A stretch of 64,000 nucleotides of DNA, taken from assembly GCF_004379255.2 (NCBI RefSeq), contig NC_056038.1, positions 13,740,729-13,804,728 on the forward strand, written 5' to 3'. Positions 33,982 to 45,028 of the stretch are shown here, piece by piece (position 1 is the first letter of the stretch; the number at the start of each line of letters is the position of its first letter). A program made the translations under genes and the position numbers. The DNA comes from Salvia splendens. Its lineage: Eukaryota > Streptophyta > Magnoliopsida > Lamiales > Lamiaceae. The notes under the pieces were generated by a model. The model was given only the letters and a program-made list of their open reading frames with translations, ran no database searches and was not told the origin of the DNA.

Positions 33982-35542
33982 TAGTTATCACCATATTATA
34001 TTTATGTATATTACGTTACATTGTCAGTTACTTTGGAAATTACTTTGAAAAGTATTAGTCTCACTCTATTTTTGGAGTTACTACTTTATTGACTCACAAT
34101 ATTCAAATTAGTGATTGGACTAAATATAATTGTTCCTTATTAATGATTCATTTGCAATACTTTATCTATAAATATGTATCATTTGCAAGATTCTATTTCA
34201 CTTCTTCTTTGTCTCCCCTCACTCCATCACAAATTTTCGGCAGAAGTAAAAATTTTGTTCACATCATGGAATTCACATTCCTTAACGATCTACAACCTAA
34301 CAATACTTTGTCAGTGATTCGAGTGTGGTGCATGCATGTTTATATTCATTAAACGTGGACAAACCAATGTAATCTTCTTGGAATTTGTGTTCCACGATGT
34401 GATGGTATGCGTGTCGATGCTTAGCTTATTACTATTTTTTAGTTATTTATCTAAAACTAAAATCATTCATTGTTTGTGTTCCATGCATGGAACAAGGATT
34501 CAAGACACGGTTCCAAGGAATTTACATAATAATTTCAACTTTTTGTCTATAAATAAGTATCATTTGCTAGCTTATAATTCATTCTTCATTGTCGTTTCCC
34601 ATTGCATCACAGATTCTTTGCAAAAAGAAGAATTTTTCTCGGTATGGTTATTACTCTTTACCTATAGTAGTACATTTATATGAGATTAATTTGTTTCAAC
34701 GATGTTAGTTCATATTTAAGTTTTTTCTTAATGTTAGTTTGTTTTATTTATATTAGTTTTGTTTTAATTTTTCCTCCTGGCTATAATAGTTCTTTTTTTT
34801 ACAAATATAGAAATCACATAAGCTTCTAACTATCTATAATATTTTGAAGCTACACATTACACATTTGTCACCAACTTCGTCACTCCGTAGTTTTCATGCA
34901 AAGGAAACACCTAAAGCAACGAAATGACGAAAGGAAGCAAAGAAGACGAAGATCATAAACTATCACATTTGTTTTTCGCGCATATGCATAAATCATTAAT
35001 TTAGAGATTAAGGAGGAAAATAAAGCTGAGGAAGAGTCATCGGGATATTGGAGTTTGTATTTTATTATTATTATTTTTCTTTATTTTGCTATTCTTATTA
35101 TTGTACTATTAAGATTGTTCACATATAAGTTTTTCGTGGCTTACAAACTATATTGTTTTATTGTTCTAGTGTTTATATATGTATGTTTTTAATTTATTTT
35201 GTACATCATTTTATCTTTTTATGACGATGTTCCTCATCATACTTTTTAGTTGTATATTTAATATTTTATATCAATTTAATATTGATAGTATTTTAGTATT
35301 GAAGTATGTATGTTGTAACGATAAGTGTCGTAATTAATAAATATTTCATATTTTTTAATTTAAAATTTATTTAATTTTATATTTATAATTATTTAACATA
35401 TTGTTACTATATAGTACTATATTTTTTTATTTTTTAATCTTGTGTAATGATGTTATTTTTTAATTTATTTAATTTATTCATCATATCTAATTAATAGAAC
35501 AAAAATATTATGTGCCGTGCATAGCGCGTGGGCTAACACTAG
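33982..35542. other. Helitron interior without recognised gene
   Basis: AT-rich. Two diverged copies of one segment (about 34,163-34,260 and 34,544-34,640) each start with TATAAATA-GTATCATTTGC and run into a CACTCCATCACA/CATTGCATCACA stretch. They look like duplicated promoter/leader sequence. The short ORFs here (34,089-34,352 and 34,336-34,683) have no recognisable family. Confidence 0.5.
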
Positions 35543-36096
35543 TTTTCATAAAATACAAATTTCTCCGACAAAAATATGCATCATCGAAAAGAAAAAAAAA
35601 AATAGCTACCATTATTGATAATTTGATACCATGAAAATATGATTTTTAGCACTTAGGAGCAAAATCCAATTTTTTAGGGACCAAATTTGAAGTTAACTCT
35701 AGTTCTTATCCTCGCTTGTTGCCCCACGCCCCTCGCTTAATTAAGTTAGATCACATGAGCACAAATTTTGGGCAAACACAAGTGTAGATCTCCTCATGAA
35801 CATTCACATATTCGAGACATCATAATGGGGTTCAAACCATTCCAATAAAAATGGGGAAATACAGAAGAATTATTAGAAGACTAGGACAAGCAAGCATTGG
35901 CCCAAATAACCAAGATTAAGATCAGATTTCAACTAAAGAATTTGCTCAAACCATATCCAACAACTAATTTCAGGACATTAGTCAAGAAAAAACAATTAAA
36001 CCACACCAAGCACTTTGTAATTTTGTTTAGACCTTTGAAGAAAAAAAGTGTATATAATCAACTTAGTAAAATGTGTACATTATATACATTAGTACC
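35543..36096. other. Downstream region of PDAT1
   Basis: No ORF of note. The portion next to 36,096 probably holds the PDAT1 3' UTR (minus strand). Confidence 0.5.
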
Positions 36097-39000
36097 TTAC
36101 AACTTTAGCTTAATCTTTTGAGACCACTTGAATATATCCGAGTATACACGATCGCCCCCGAGCTCGTCTCCGGTGGCACCGGCCGCGACCCTCATGATGT
36201 CCTCAATCAAGGCAAAGTTCCCCATGATATCAACATGGGCGCCACTCTGCGTGCCCCGGCCCTCAAGAAAGTTGGCCGGAGGGGCATGTTCGTACTCCCT
36301 CACAAAGTTCTTCATCCCCGACGGGTTAAACCTTGTTGCCCCACGCCACCCCTTAGAGCTCATGAAGCCGGCACTCAACACTGGCACCGTCTCATCCCCA
36401 TCCACATTCAAAACACCATCCTTCAAGCACATATCTTCTTCTTCTTCCTCGCTTGCAGACGTGTCAATCCGGAAAGGGATGTGGCATTCTGCCCAAGGAG
36501 CCTCCGTGTAGATGTAGGCTCGTTCGGTCGGAATGCCAACTCCATACATGGCAAAGATCTCCATGTCCGGAGCATTAGGCAACCTGCCAAGAAACAACAT
36601 TTTTATGCAAACTAACAAATTTGATGATTGACATCCTTACCTCGTCTCCAGCGGATTCGACCAGTACTTGTAGTGCAAATACTTGGGATCATCCAGATCG
36701 TCGGCTATCCCGTACGAGAAGTGAGCACTGCCACGCGCCATCATTTTTGGGGCAACGAAGCTCAAGAGATCGACCAGATCTCCAGCAGTGTAAGCTTTGT
36801 ACTCAGTAACAGCTTTGATGCCTCCAAATCCCATCTCTTGGTACTCTGTCCATACATCAACACACGTGTCGTTCGCCACATTCCTCCCCTTCACAGCACC
36901 CTGCACGGACAAACGAGTCATTCATGATCTTGGCAACATGAGTTTCTTCTGCAGAATGTGGCAAGAAGCATTGACTGTCTAGTTGAGTAGAATATAAAGG
37001 ACTCCAATTTTCTACTGGCATTTGCTACATTTCATAACATGATTGATTTTTATGATTCCCAAACATTCAAATTCATAAACAAGGAAAAACTGTTAGTAGA
37101 TGTTTTCAGCAATTAGCATTGAGATAAATTAGAACTCTGACCCGAAAGTTAACTCTGTTGATCTCAGATGAATCTGCCTCCGCAATGTCTTTTCCAAATG
37201 ATATGATCCGTCCATAATGCTTGCGTTTTCGTTTTGGTTCCGAGCTCCCATCTTTAGCCTCGTCAGTGGCATTTTGCCTCCGTTTGCTAGGTAAGTAGTC
37301 ATCCTCGGGCGAAGAATCAAGATCGCCCCAAATGGTGTCTCCGCCTTTAGGTATCATGGACATGGTTGAGTCCCAAGTCCTCGTCATCTTCATCAGATGC
37401 TGCAGTGTTTGAATATGAAACAAATCTTGATCCAAAACGCCCGGTGCTATCGCCCTAGCACACAATCCAGTAGCTTCATATTCAAGCTATAGACCAAAGG
37501 AGCAAGAGTTGTATGCATAAGTGAAAAGTACCTAGCAACAGCGATATCCTTTGCTTCAGCGGAGAAAAGGCCAGAAACAGCTTTTGGGACGCCTAATAAT
37601 GGCCCACCGATGTTCATCACGGCCTTGATATGCTTAGCGCACCAATCCGGCCCACCACCTCCCCCCATGGGAGCAGGTGCCTCAACCCACTTCATAAAGT
37701 GCAAAAAATACAGAACTCCCATGGAATGAGGGATGATGACGGCCTTGTTGCCACCGTTGGTGGAAACCATCAGTTCTATGTGACTCTTTATCCGACTCAG
37801 TGACTGGTCGCGCACCTGAAAATAGATAGGCAAAGCTCGTGTTAAAAATGAAGGACGCGTATCTTGGGAGGTGGATAAGCGCATACCTCTGTGTTCTGAA
37901 ACGAGAGTCTCCAATCATATGAGGCCATGTACATGGTCTTCTCCTCGTATCCAATTTGAGCAAGGTTTTCAATTAGAACCGCCCACACGAAGTATCCTGG
38001 TGCAAAGTAATCTGCAGCTACGAGGCCGGTTACAGGCCTGACCCTCACACCGCCTGGATCCAAACCGGTCTCATTGTCCAACGACATGTGCTCCTCCCAA
38101 CACAAAGGTCTGCAGGTTATGCCATCATGAGTAATACACGTGTCCATACAAGATATACGAATTACTACAAAATGTGCCAATATGCCATGCATATAAATCT
38201 TGCATGTTTTGTACCAAAAACTATATATAAAAGCCACAAATCATTTTAAGGAAACGACATTACTTTTTCAGATGGATGGAATGGTAAGAACACATTAAAA
38301 CCAGCAACAAACTTGCGAAAAAAACAAATTTGTGTTCAAGATTAATAGCATTTCTTAATACAAGGTTTCTTTATAACTAAAAGCAAGTAACGATTACATT
38401 TCCTTGTGTCAAGAATTTCCAACCAAATATGGATTTTTTTTCACTGAATCTAATCGTACTTACTCTCTCTCTGTCCCTGAAAAATATGAACATTCGATTC
38501 GGCACGGGTTTTAATGCATAATTGGAAAAGTAAGAGAGAGATAGAAAGAAAAAGTTTTAAAAATATTGTTAATGGAGAATGAGTTTCACCAAAAAAAAAA
38601 GAGCTTCAAAAATTAGAAAATTCATACTTTTCAGGGACGGACTAAAAAGGAAAGAGTTCATAAGCGGAGGGATTACTTGGATCATCCTCCAATACACATT
38701 ACATTACACCCTCATGGTAAAACAAACAAACAAACAATCTCAATCTTCCAAAACTTTAAAAAACAATCTTGATAACATCAAGAAGTACACACACACTAAA
38801 TCATTCAAGTCACACCATGCCAAACTTCAGCCCCCAAAAACACACCTATAGTAAACCAAAGCTCAAATCAATCAACAAACACTATTAGAAAAAAAAACTT
38901 AAAAGTGAAAATTCCCATGCGCATTGGAAGCACCAAGCAATACAATACCTCTTGTAAACAGAACCAAATGTACCTCCCCACAACCGCTTCCGAAAGAGCC

Positions 39001-39370
39001 CCTGAGCACACTGATGCCCCTCCCACAGCTCCAATCCTGCGGTCACAATCCCGGGCACAAAAACCACTGGATGCTTCGCAGCCAGGCCCTCCTTCCGCAG
39101 CTTGAGCCCGGGAGGGTCGGGAGGCGAGCCCGTTATCGCCTCGGTAACATACTGAGGAAAAGAGGAAGGCATCAAGTTATACAAGAAGAGCAGCATCCAC
39201 CACGTAACGCACACGCACCCAATAAACCAGCAGCAGCTGTCCAAGCAAGACCACTTCTTCTTCTCCGCTCTCCGCTGCTCCGGCTTCTCCTCCTCCTCCT
39301 CCTCCGGGTCGGCCGTCTTCCCCGGCTCATCCTGCCCGCCCCTTCTCCTCCTCCTCCTCAGCAGCGACAT
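36097..39370 (-). CDS. PDAT1: Phospholipid:diacylglycerol acyltransferase 1 (PDAT1)
   Basis: Transfers a fatty acyl group from phosphatidylcholine to diacylglycerol, making triacylglycerol and lysophospholipid at the ER, independently of acyl-CoA. Six exons with GT-AG borders and matching phases: 39370-38949, 38109-37887, 37815-37532, 37454-37142, 36900-36641, 36583-36097, giving 662 residues (Arabidopsis PDAT1 is about 670). A basic/acidic cytosolic N-terminus leads to one membrane segment (about 45-67, CCWFIGCVCVTWWMLLFLY). The LCAT-like alpha/beta hydrolase follows. Its likely catalytic triad is Ser246 (PHSMG), Asp564 (GDETVP) and His617 (SGAHVD). No frameshift or stop is seen. Intron 1 carries a Stowaway MITE. 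The start at 39370 is the first ATG before MSLLRRRRRR. Confidence 0.96.
38463..38673. mobile_element. Stowaway-type MITE in PDAT1 intron 1
   Basis: Ends TCTCTCTCTGTCCCTGAAAA and TTTTCAGGGACGG...GCGGAGGGAT with TA on both sides. It lies wholly inside intron 1. Confidence 0.7.
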
Positions 39371-40321
39371 ATCCTGATCAAGACTCTTGTTCTAGTTGCT
39401 AGAAGGAGCCAGAGAAGGGGAGAGAGAGAATCTGTGTGACGTGGTTTGTGTTTAGTAGTTGAATTTGGATATGAAATTGTGGGCTCATTTGCTGTCGTTT
39501 TCGTTTTTTACATGAATTTTGAGACTATAAATAACAACCAACCAAATTTTATTTTTTGTTTGCTTGGTTTATACCAGCCATTCATCTTTGATATCTTTTA
39601 GTTTCTACCTCTCTATATTACTTCAACACTTGGACAAATTAGTTTCTTTTTTTAAGGTTGAACAAATTGGTTTAGTGTAGATTATTTTCTCATACATTAG
39701 AGATTCCATCATTGGTCTTTCATATTTTTCTTCAATGAGTACGGGAAATTTAAAAGGACTAATTATAGTTTATTAACGAAAACTTTGGGCTTGTTTGATT
39801 TTTTATGACCTCAGCTTCCGACTATTTTTTAAAATAATCTAGACTTTGCTAAATTGTGCCATGCGTTCAAACGTTTTGACATCGAAAAGTTGAATATGAT
39901 CACTCGTTAAGCATGTTTCTCAAATTAGAGATTAGGAAAGAATTTGCCGCATCTAGAATTTTTTATTTAGGATATTATTCGTATAACAAATAATTATGTA
40001 ACACAAAGAATAAAAATAATACTACTATGAGTAATATTTTATATTATAGTATTACATCTTGAATTTCTTCTCATGAGCACTAGTACTCCATATTTCTTCC
40101 TCATGAAAAGAACGATATAACCATCATAAAATCTAATCCAACAAAAGTACTCGGAAAAAATCATAGCATCATTAAACAAAGACAACAAACGTAATCGAAG
40201 TTTCATAATGCTCAAATCATCAACTATTCTGATAATTTTATTTGTATTAACACAATTCTGTCGATTTAAGTGGGGATACATACATACATACATAGATATA
40301 TACATACATACATTAAAATTA
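39371..40321. other. PDAT1 5' UTR and promoter region
   Basis: A purine-rich leader (GAGAGAGAG near 39,420-39,430 read on the plus strand) lies next to the start codon. No clear TATA box was found on the minus strand. A TACATACA repeat is at 40,276-40,315. Confidence 0.5.
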
Positions 40322-40573
40322 CTCTCTCCGTCCCACATAATTTAACCCAGTTTTCCATTTTGGGCCGTCCCACATAATTTGACCCATTTCACTTTTACCA
40401 TTTTTGGTAATGGATCCCACATTCCACTAACTCATTCCTACTCACATTTAATTATAAAACTAATATATAAAAGTAAGACCCACATTCCACTAACTTTTTC
40501 AACTCACTTTTCATTACATTTCTTAAAACTCGTATCCAGTCAAAGTGTCCCAAATTATGTGGGACGGAGGGAG
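40322..40573. mobile_element. Stowaway-type MITE upstream of PDAT1
   Basis: CTCTCTCCGTCCCACATAAT and ATTATGTGGGACGGAGGGAG are inverted and flanked by TA (40320-40321 and 40574-40575). Confidence 0.88.
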
Positions 40574-41278
40574 TATATAAGAAGAATGGATATAATGTAC
40601 TAATATAACTATTATTTTAAAAAATTAGGGTACAGTTATATCCCTTGTCACAGCAAGATGCATTCGCCCCCACGACACAAGAAACATGTTTTTTTTCTAT
40701 AACCTTGCCAAATTTATAACGTCAACGGATTTGTAGAGTCAATAGTCAAACAATTTTACAAAATTCATGCTATTTATAAAGTACATTGAATTTGCAGTAA
40801 TAGATTAAATAAATGTTATTCAAATCATAAACTATTCAAATTTGGAATAGTATATGCCCAGAACATCATTAAATATATTGCGTCGAAAATTAGGTTCACT
40901 TTAATTATTGAGATCCACATTAAATGATTTTCGGAGAAGATACATCACTTTCTAAACTTACTGCGCAGTAAGGGACCCATGAAGCAATCAATTTTATGCA
41001 ACTACTCATAAACGTATATAGTGATCTCCCCAATCAGTCTCTCGAGTCATAGAGAAATAAATAACAATTGAAAAATAAATACCAATTTAAATTAGACTAT
41101 TATATAGAATTTAGTTCCATATAAAAGAATTATAATTGGCTTTACTATAAATACCAATTGCGATAAATGTGAGTATATTGTATAACAAAAAAGTCTATAA
41201 AAATTTGTAATATCATTTTAATGTTCGTCACCTTTTATTTTATTATTGAAATTATATCTTATGTTAATATAGTTGTTA
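40574..41278. other. Intergenic, no gene recognised
   Basis: AT-rich sequence without plausible coding potential. Confidence 0.5.
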
Positions 41279-41960
41279 CACTACAACAAAAAAACAGATA
41301 AGGAGATTTTTTTTATTGTTGTTAAGGACGTTAATTTGTCTGTGTAATTAAATCACCAAAGCTTCATGAAGTGTCCTTACTGTTAGTGTACCAATTTAGG
41401 AACACAAATAGAAGCGAAGCGTCCTAAAATTTTTCAAACAATAATAATTGTGTCTCAATTCTGGTCCCTAACACATATTACGTCTTTTATCTTTTACTAG
41501 ATGAGTAATAGTTTTGTCATATACAAGTGATACAAAATCCATAGTCAAACGAATACTATACTTAAAATGTGTAAGAATAATAGTGGAGTAATAATCTTTT
41601 GATTCGTCATCCTCGTTCAATACATTATTAATTGTTTTATAGCTCACATGATAGATCTTTCGTAACATGTCTAGTGATATTTTACAAAAGGTTGATAGTA
41701 TTTTTCTAGATTTACTCGAGCTCAATCGGAAAGGAGGATTAAAAAAATAGAGTTTGCCTATAGATTTTTCAACAAATAATTATCCATAATAATTAACGAT
41801 GAATCTCTTACGCAAACTTCGATAGTAAATTTTTCGACGAATAGGCAACGGAAAGTGGTGTGAATCCTACGCTAATATTAATTATATAGATTTATAAATA
41901 AATAATTACTGGGATCTTTACACATCAAGAAGTATATATATCAACATAATCCATGTAGTG
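41279..41960. mobile_element. Small non-autonomous CACTA element
   Basis: Starts CACTACAACAAAA and ends CATGTAGTG; a 3-bp duplication TTA lies on both sides (41276-41278 and 41961-41963). CACTA termini plus a 3-bp duplication define the family. The inverted match is short (CACTACA). No transposase. The ORF at 41,468-41,725 is not recognisable. Confidence 0.7.
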
Positions 41961-42437
41961 TTATATCTGTAATAGCCCGCTCAAATTAACGTCATTAAAC
42001 GTTTATAGAGTAAATAAATGAATGTATTAAAGCAAATAGTGTTTTTAAACTCCTATGTTTCGTTGTATTAAAATCCTTAATGGGTTTTAATTTATAGTTA
42101 AGCGCCAATGTGAAACTAATTTTGATCAAGGACTTTGATGTGCAAGAAGATACATTAAGCGATAAAATAATTGTCCATGAACATTTATAAATCAGATGGA
42201 TATTAAATGTCCATTTACAAAATATAGTCATTTCTCTTCAAATGAGAAATGTACTAATTATATTTAATTTATGATGTTACAAAAACGAGCTAAAACTTCT
42301 TCGCAAAGCTAGTATTCTATCTTCAGGAAACCCCAACTTCCTACAAATGATGGGACAAGTCAGAAACGACAGTACAATAATAATACAGTAACAAAAAAAA
42401 ACCTCCTACACGAGAAAATGACCACAGTAATTAGTAA
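41961..42437. other. Intergenic, no gene recognised
   Basis: AT-rich, without a supportable ORF. Confidence 0.5.
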
Positions 42438-42462
42438 TATATATATATATATATATATATAT

Positions 42463-42726
42463 GGTTGTTTTATATACCAAACTAATTTTAAACGCTAAAC
42501 ACCAAACACATCATTATAAAACAACGCGGAGTTCATTACAATTTTATTTGTAGTTCATTATAGGAAATTCAAAGATTTAAAAACAATGACATCATCTAGC
42601 ATAATATAAAGATCTGAAATTTATTATAAGTTTGTTATTAGTTCATTATAATGAACTCCAGGTTGTCTTATAATGATGTTGTTCGGCGTTTAAGGTTTAA
42701 TACTGGTTTGGTATTGATCACAGTCC
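42463..42726. mobile_element. MITE family epsilon between TA tracts
   Basis: Imperfect inverted ends: GGTTGTTTTATATACCAAAC at the left; the right end reads GGACTGTGATCAATACCAAA on the reverse strand. It lies between (TA)n tracts at 42,438-42,462 and 42,727-42,782. Confidence 0.7.
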
Positions 42727-42731
42727 TATAT

Positions 42732-42776
<45 letters not shown>

Positions 42777-42782
42777 TATATA

Positions 42783-43101
42783 GGGGAGCGTTATTCTCCT
42801 ATTCATCCCTTAGATCCTTTATTCTTCTTAATATGGGCCGTTAGATCTCATTCATCAACGGTCTAGATGATCTGCATTATTACACTATAATGGTGCATTA
42901 TTAGTCGTTGTGCATTATTCAACTGAAAATCTGCATTATTACACTATAATGGTGCATTATTAGTCAGTGTGCATTATTCAACTGAAAATCTGCATTATTA
43001 AATGACACGTGGCACCAATCTAACCGTCGGATGACAAAATCGTGGGGTTGTGATTAAAAAGAACAAAGAACAAAAGATACAAAAAGGAAATTAATACATC
43101 C
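42783..43101 (+). mobile_element. MITE family alpha, copy 2
   Basis: Same orientation and nearly the same sequence as copy 1 (8,342-8,662). Ends GGGGAGCGTTATTCTCC and TTAATACATCC, between TA tracts. Confidence 0.75.
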
Positions 43102-43127
43102 ATATATATATATGTATGTATATATAT

Positions 43128-43397
43128 GAATGTATTCATATCAAAACGATAAGTATAAGTAAAACTCAAAACACTTGCAATCAATTGGATCTTGTGATCT
43201 AACCGTCAGATTAATGTCACGTGTCATCTAATAATATAGCTCGGATAATAATGTAGCATTTTAGTCTAATAATGTAAATTTCCAGTGTAATAATGTACCT
43301 CGGCTAATAATGTAGATTTTTAGTATAATAATGTAGCTCATCACAACCATTCAATCTAAGGATCCAAGGGTTGTGATTTGTGTTGTGTTTGTGACAT
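43128..43397. mobile_element. MITE family zeta (tentative)
   Basis: Follows a TATATA tract. Interior TAATAATGTA motifs are repeated, and the ends are weakly inverted (AAAACACTTGCAATC...GGATC against its reverse-strand counterpart). The right boundary is uncertain. Confidence 0.45.
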
Positions 43398-43546
43398 CCA
43401 TGACCCGAAATATACATTTTTACATATTCCATATTTTTATTTTCATTTGCATGACATTATATTATATATTTTATGATGAAGAAAAAAATAGCTATGTGTA
43501 ATATACATATGTACGAAAAATATGTAGAGTCAATTAGCATTCATTA

Positions 43547-45025
43547 GAGCATCCACAACCGTGCTCTTGCCAGCGGTACGGTTGCGCGCCCGGCCCCACT
43601 TTTTCTGCCTGCTCTCTGGCAAGAGCACAACACCCACAGCTATGCTCTTCCGCAAGAGCACAACACCCACAGCTATGCTCGTGCGGGTTGCTGAGCGTCT
43701 TCACGAAAGTCGACCACCTTGGGTAGACACCATCGGCGAGATAGTAACCCATGTGGTATGAATTTCCGTTGACGGTGAAGTCGATCGCCGGTACTACACC
43801 ATTCATCACATCATTGAAGAGTGGTTAAGAATAGAGCACGTTCAAGTCGTTGTTGGATCCGGCAACGCCGAAATATGCATGCTAAATCCATAGGCGGTAG
43901 TCGGCGACCGCCTCAAGGATAAGTGTTGGGCCGCCGCCTTTGTGACCGCTTAAGTGTTGCCCCCTCCAAGCAGTCAGGCAATTCTTCCACCTCCAATGCA
44001 TGCAGTCAATGCTGTCAAGCATGCTGGGAAAGCCATGGCCTGATTCGTGAAGATGAAGCAACCTTTGGCAATCATCGATGGTGGGTACCCGAAGGAATTC
44101 ATCACCGAAGGCTGAATAAACGCCATCGCAAAAATTTTTTAGACAAAGGATTCCAGTGGCCTCACCGATATGCAAATACTCGTCGAAGAGGTCGGCCGTT
44201 TGCCCAGTAGCGAGTTGTCGGATGGCACACGTACACTTCTGCAACGGCGTGATACTTTACCGGCCGGTTGCATTTGGACATGTTTGGAAGAATTCAACAC
44301 GTGCAGACAATGTGTTGACAATTCGCATAAACTAGCGCTTTGACATGCGAAAACGGCGCCTGAAGTAATCTGCCGGAAATCGCGGCTGGTCGGCAAAATA
44401 GTCGGCAACGAGCCTTTCGTGGGCTCCCTCCCGGCCACGATGGATGTAGCGGCGAATTGATCTAGTTCGTTGAGGAGGAGGAGTGGGGGTATTCGCCGCG
44501 ACATATGCGTCGTAAGTGGCACGATGTTGTTCGTAGTATTCTTGTTATTCGCGCTCCACTTCCGTCATAAGATGGGTGAAATCCATTTGAGGTTTTGAGT
44601 TAGAGATGAAGGTGTAGATAGTTTGTATGAGAAATATGAATGAGAGATGAATGAGAGATGATATGAAGTGATAAATGGATGATGAATATATGTATTTATA
44701 GATGATTTTGGGGGAAAAAAATATAAAAAATAAAAAAATTCAGAAAAACGGGCAAAAAAAACGGCCATATTTTTGGGATTTGGAAATTTTTTTTTTTTAT
44801 TTTTTATCATTTTTAAAAATTAAATACCGAATTTTTAATAAATAAAAATTTCAAAGGCAAAGGCTATGCCGTTGCCCAATCGCGTGCCGCCACGTCGCCT
44901 GCTCGCTGGCACGGACGTGCTCTTCGCAGCGAGCAGCGCGCTGGCGCGAGCGCAGCGGCGGTGGAGCTTGTTCGTGCCAGCGGCACGGACGGACGGACGC
45001 CGTCCGTCCACCGCTATGCATGCTC
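43547..45025 (-). mobile_element. Complete PIF/Harbinger element with decayed transposase
   Basis: Begins GAGCATCCACAACC, ends (reverse strand) GAGCATGCATAGCGG. The 3-bp duplication TTA is present on both sides (43544-43546 and 45026-45028). The terminal regions are unusually GC-rich for this window (GCGAGCAGCGCGCTGGCGCG near 44,930-44,950). Confidence 0.82.
43690..44586 (-). pseudogene. PIF/Harbinger transposase, pseudogene
   Basis: One frame from ATG 44586 (MDFTHLMTEVERE) to about 43,690, with stops near residues 14, 85 and 110 and after LWI at 43,882. Recognisable blocks are RFPADYFRRRFRMSKR, RQLATGQTADLFDEYLHIGE, then the DDE-domain motifs SIDCMHWRWKNC, HKGGGPTLILEAVADYRLWI and GYYLADGVYPRWSTFVKT. 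The first Asp of the DDE triad (in DCMHW) and the later LADG Asp are present. The C-terminal part, with the last acidic residue, is missing: after VKTL the frame runs straight into the terminal inverted repeat. It would have cut and pasted the element; it is now dead. Confidence 0.85.
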
Positions 45026-45028
45026 TTA

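Larger units (their letters stand above)
13497..35542 (+). mobile_element. Probable non-autonomous Helitron, split by a nested LTR element
   Basis: The 5' end TCTATACATATATAAAAAGC (13497) follows an A. The 3' end is CTAG (35539-35542) followed by T, preceded by a stem-loop CGTGC-ATA-GCGCG (35516-35528) 10 bp upstream of CTAG. TC at the 5' end, CTRR at the 3' end, a short GC-rich hairpin before it, insertion between A and T, and no TIR or target duplication are the defining Helitron features. Without element A (13,649-33,689) it is about 2.0 kb and carries no Rep/helicase. It also holds a Stowaway MITE (33,695-33,981). Confidence 0.65.

Noticed and set aside
36118..36615. Plus-strand ORFs over the last PDAT1 exon (also at 38,924-39,439)
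   Set aside because: Antisense shadows of well-conserved PDAT1 exons.
40716..41278. Searched for a tRNA or gene in the AT-rich gap
   Set aside because: No cloverleaf-like B box (GGTTCGANNCC) and no plausible exon was seen.
43561..43761. Plus-strand ORF and the Cys-rich minus-strand tail after the Harbinger transposase
   Set aside because: Both are the GC-rich terminal repeat (two copies of AGAGCACAACACCCACAGC) read as protein.
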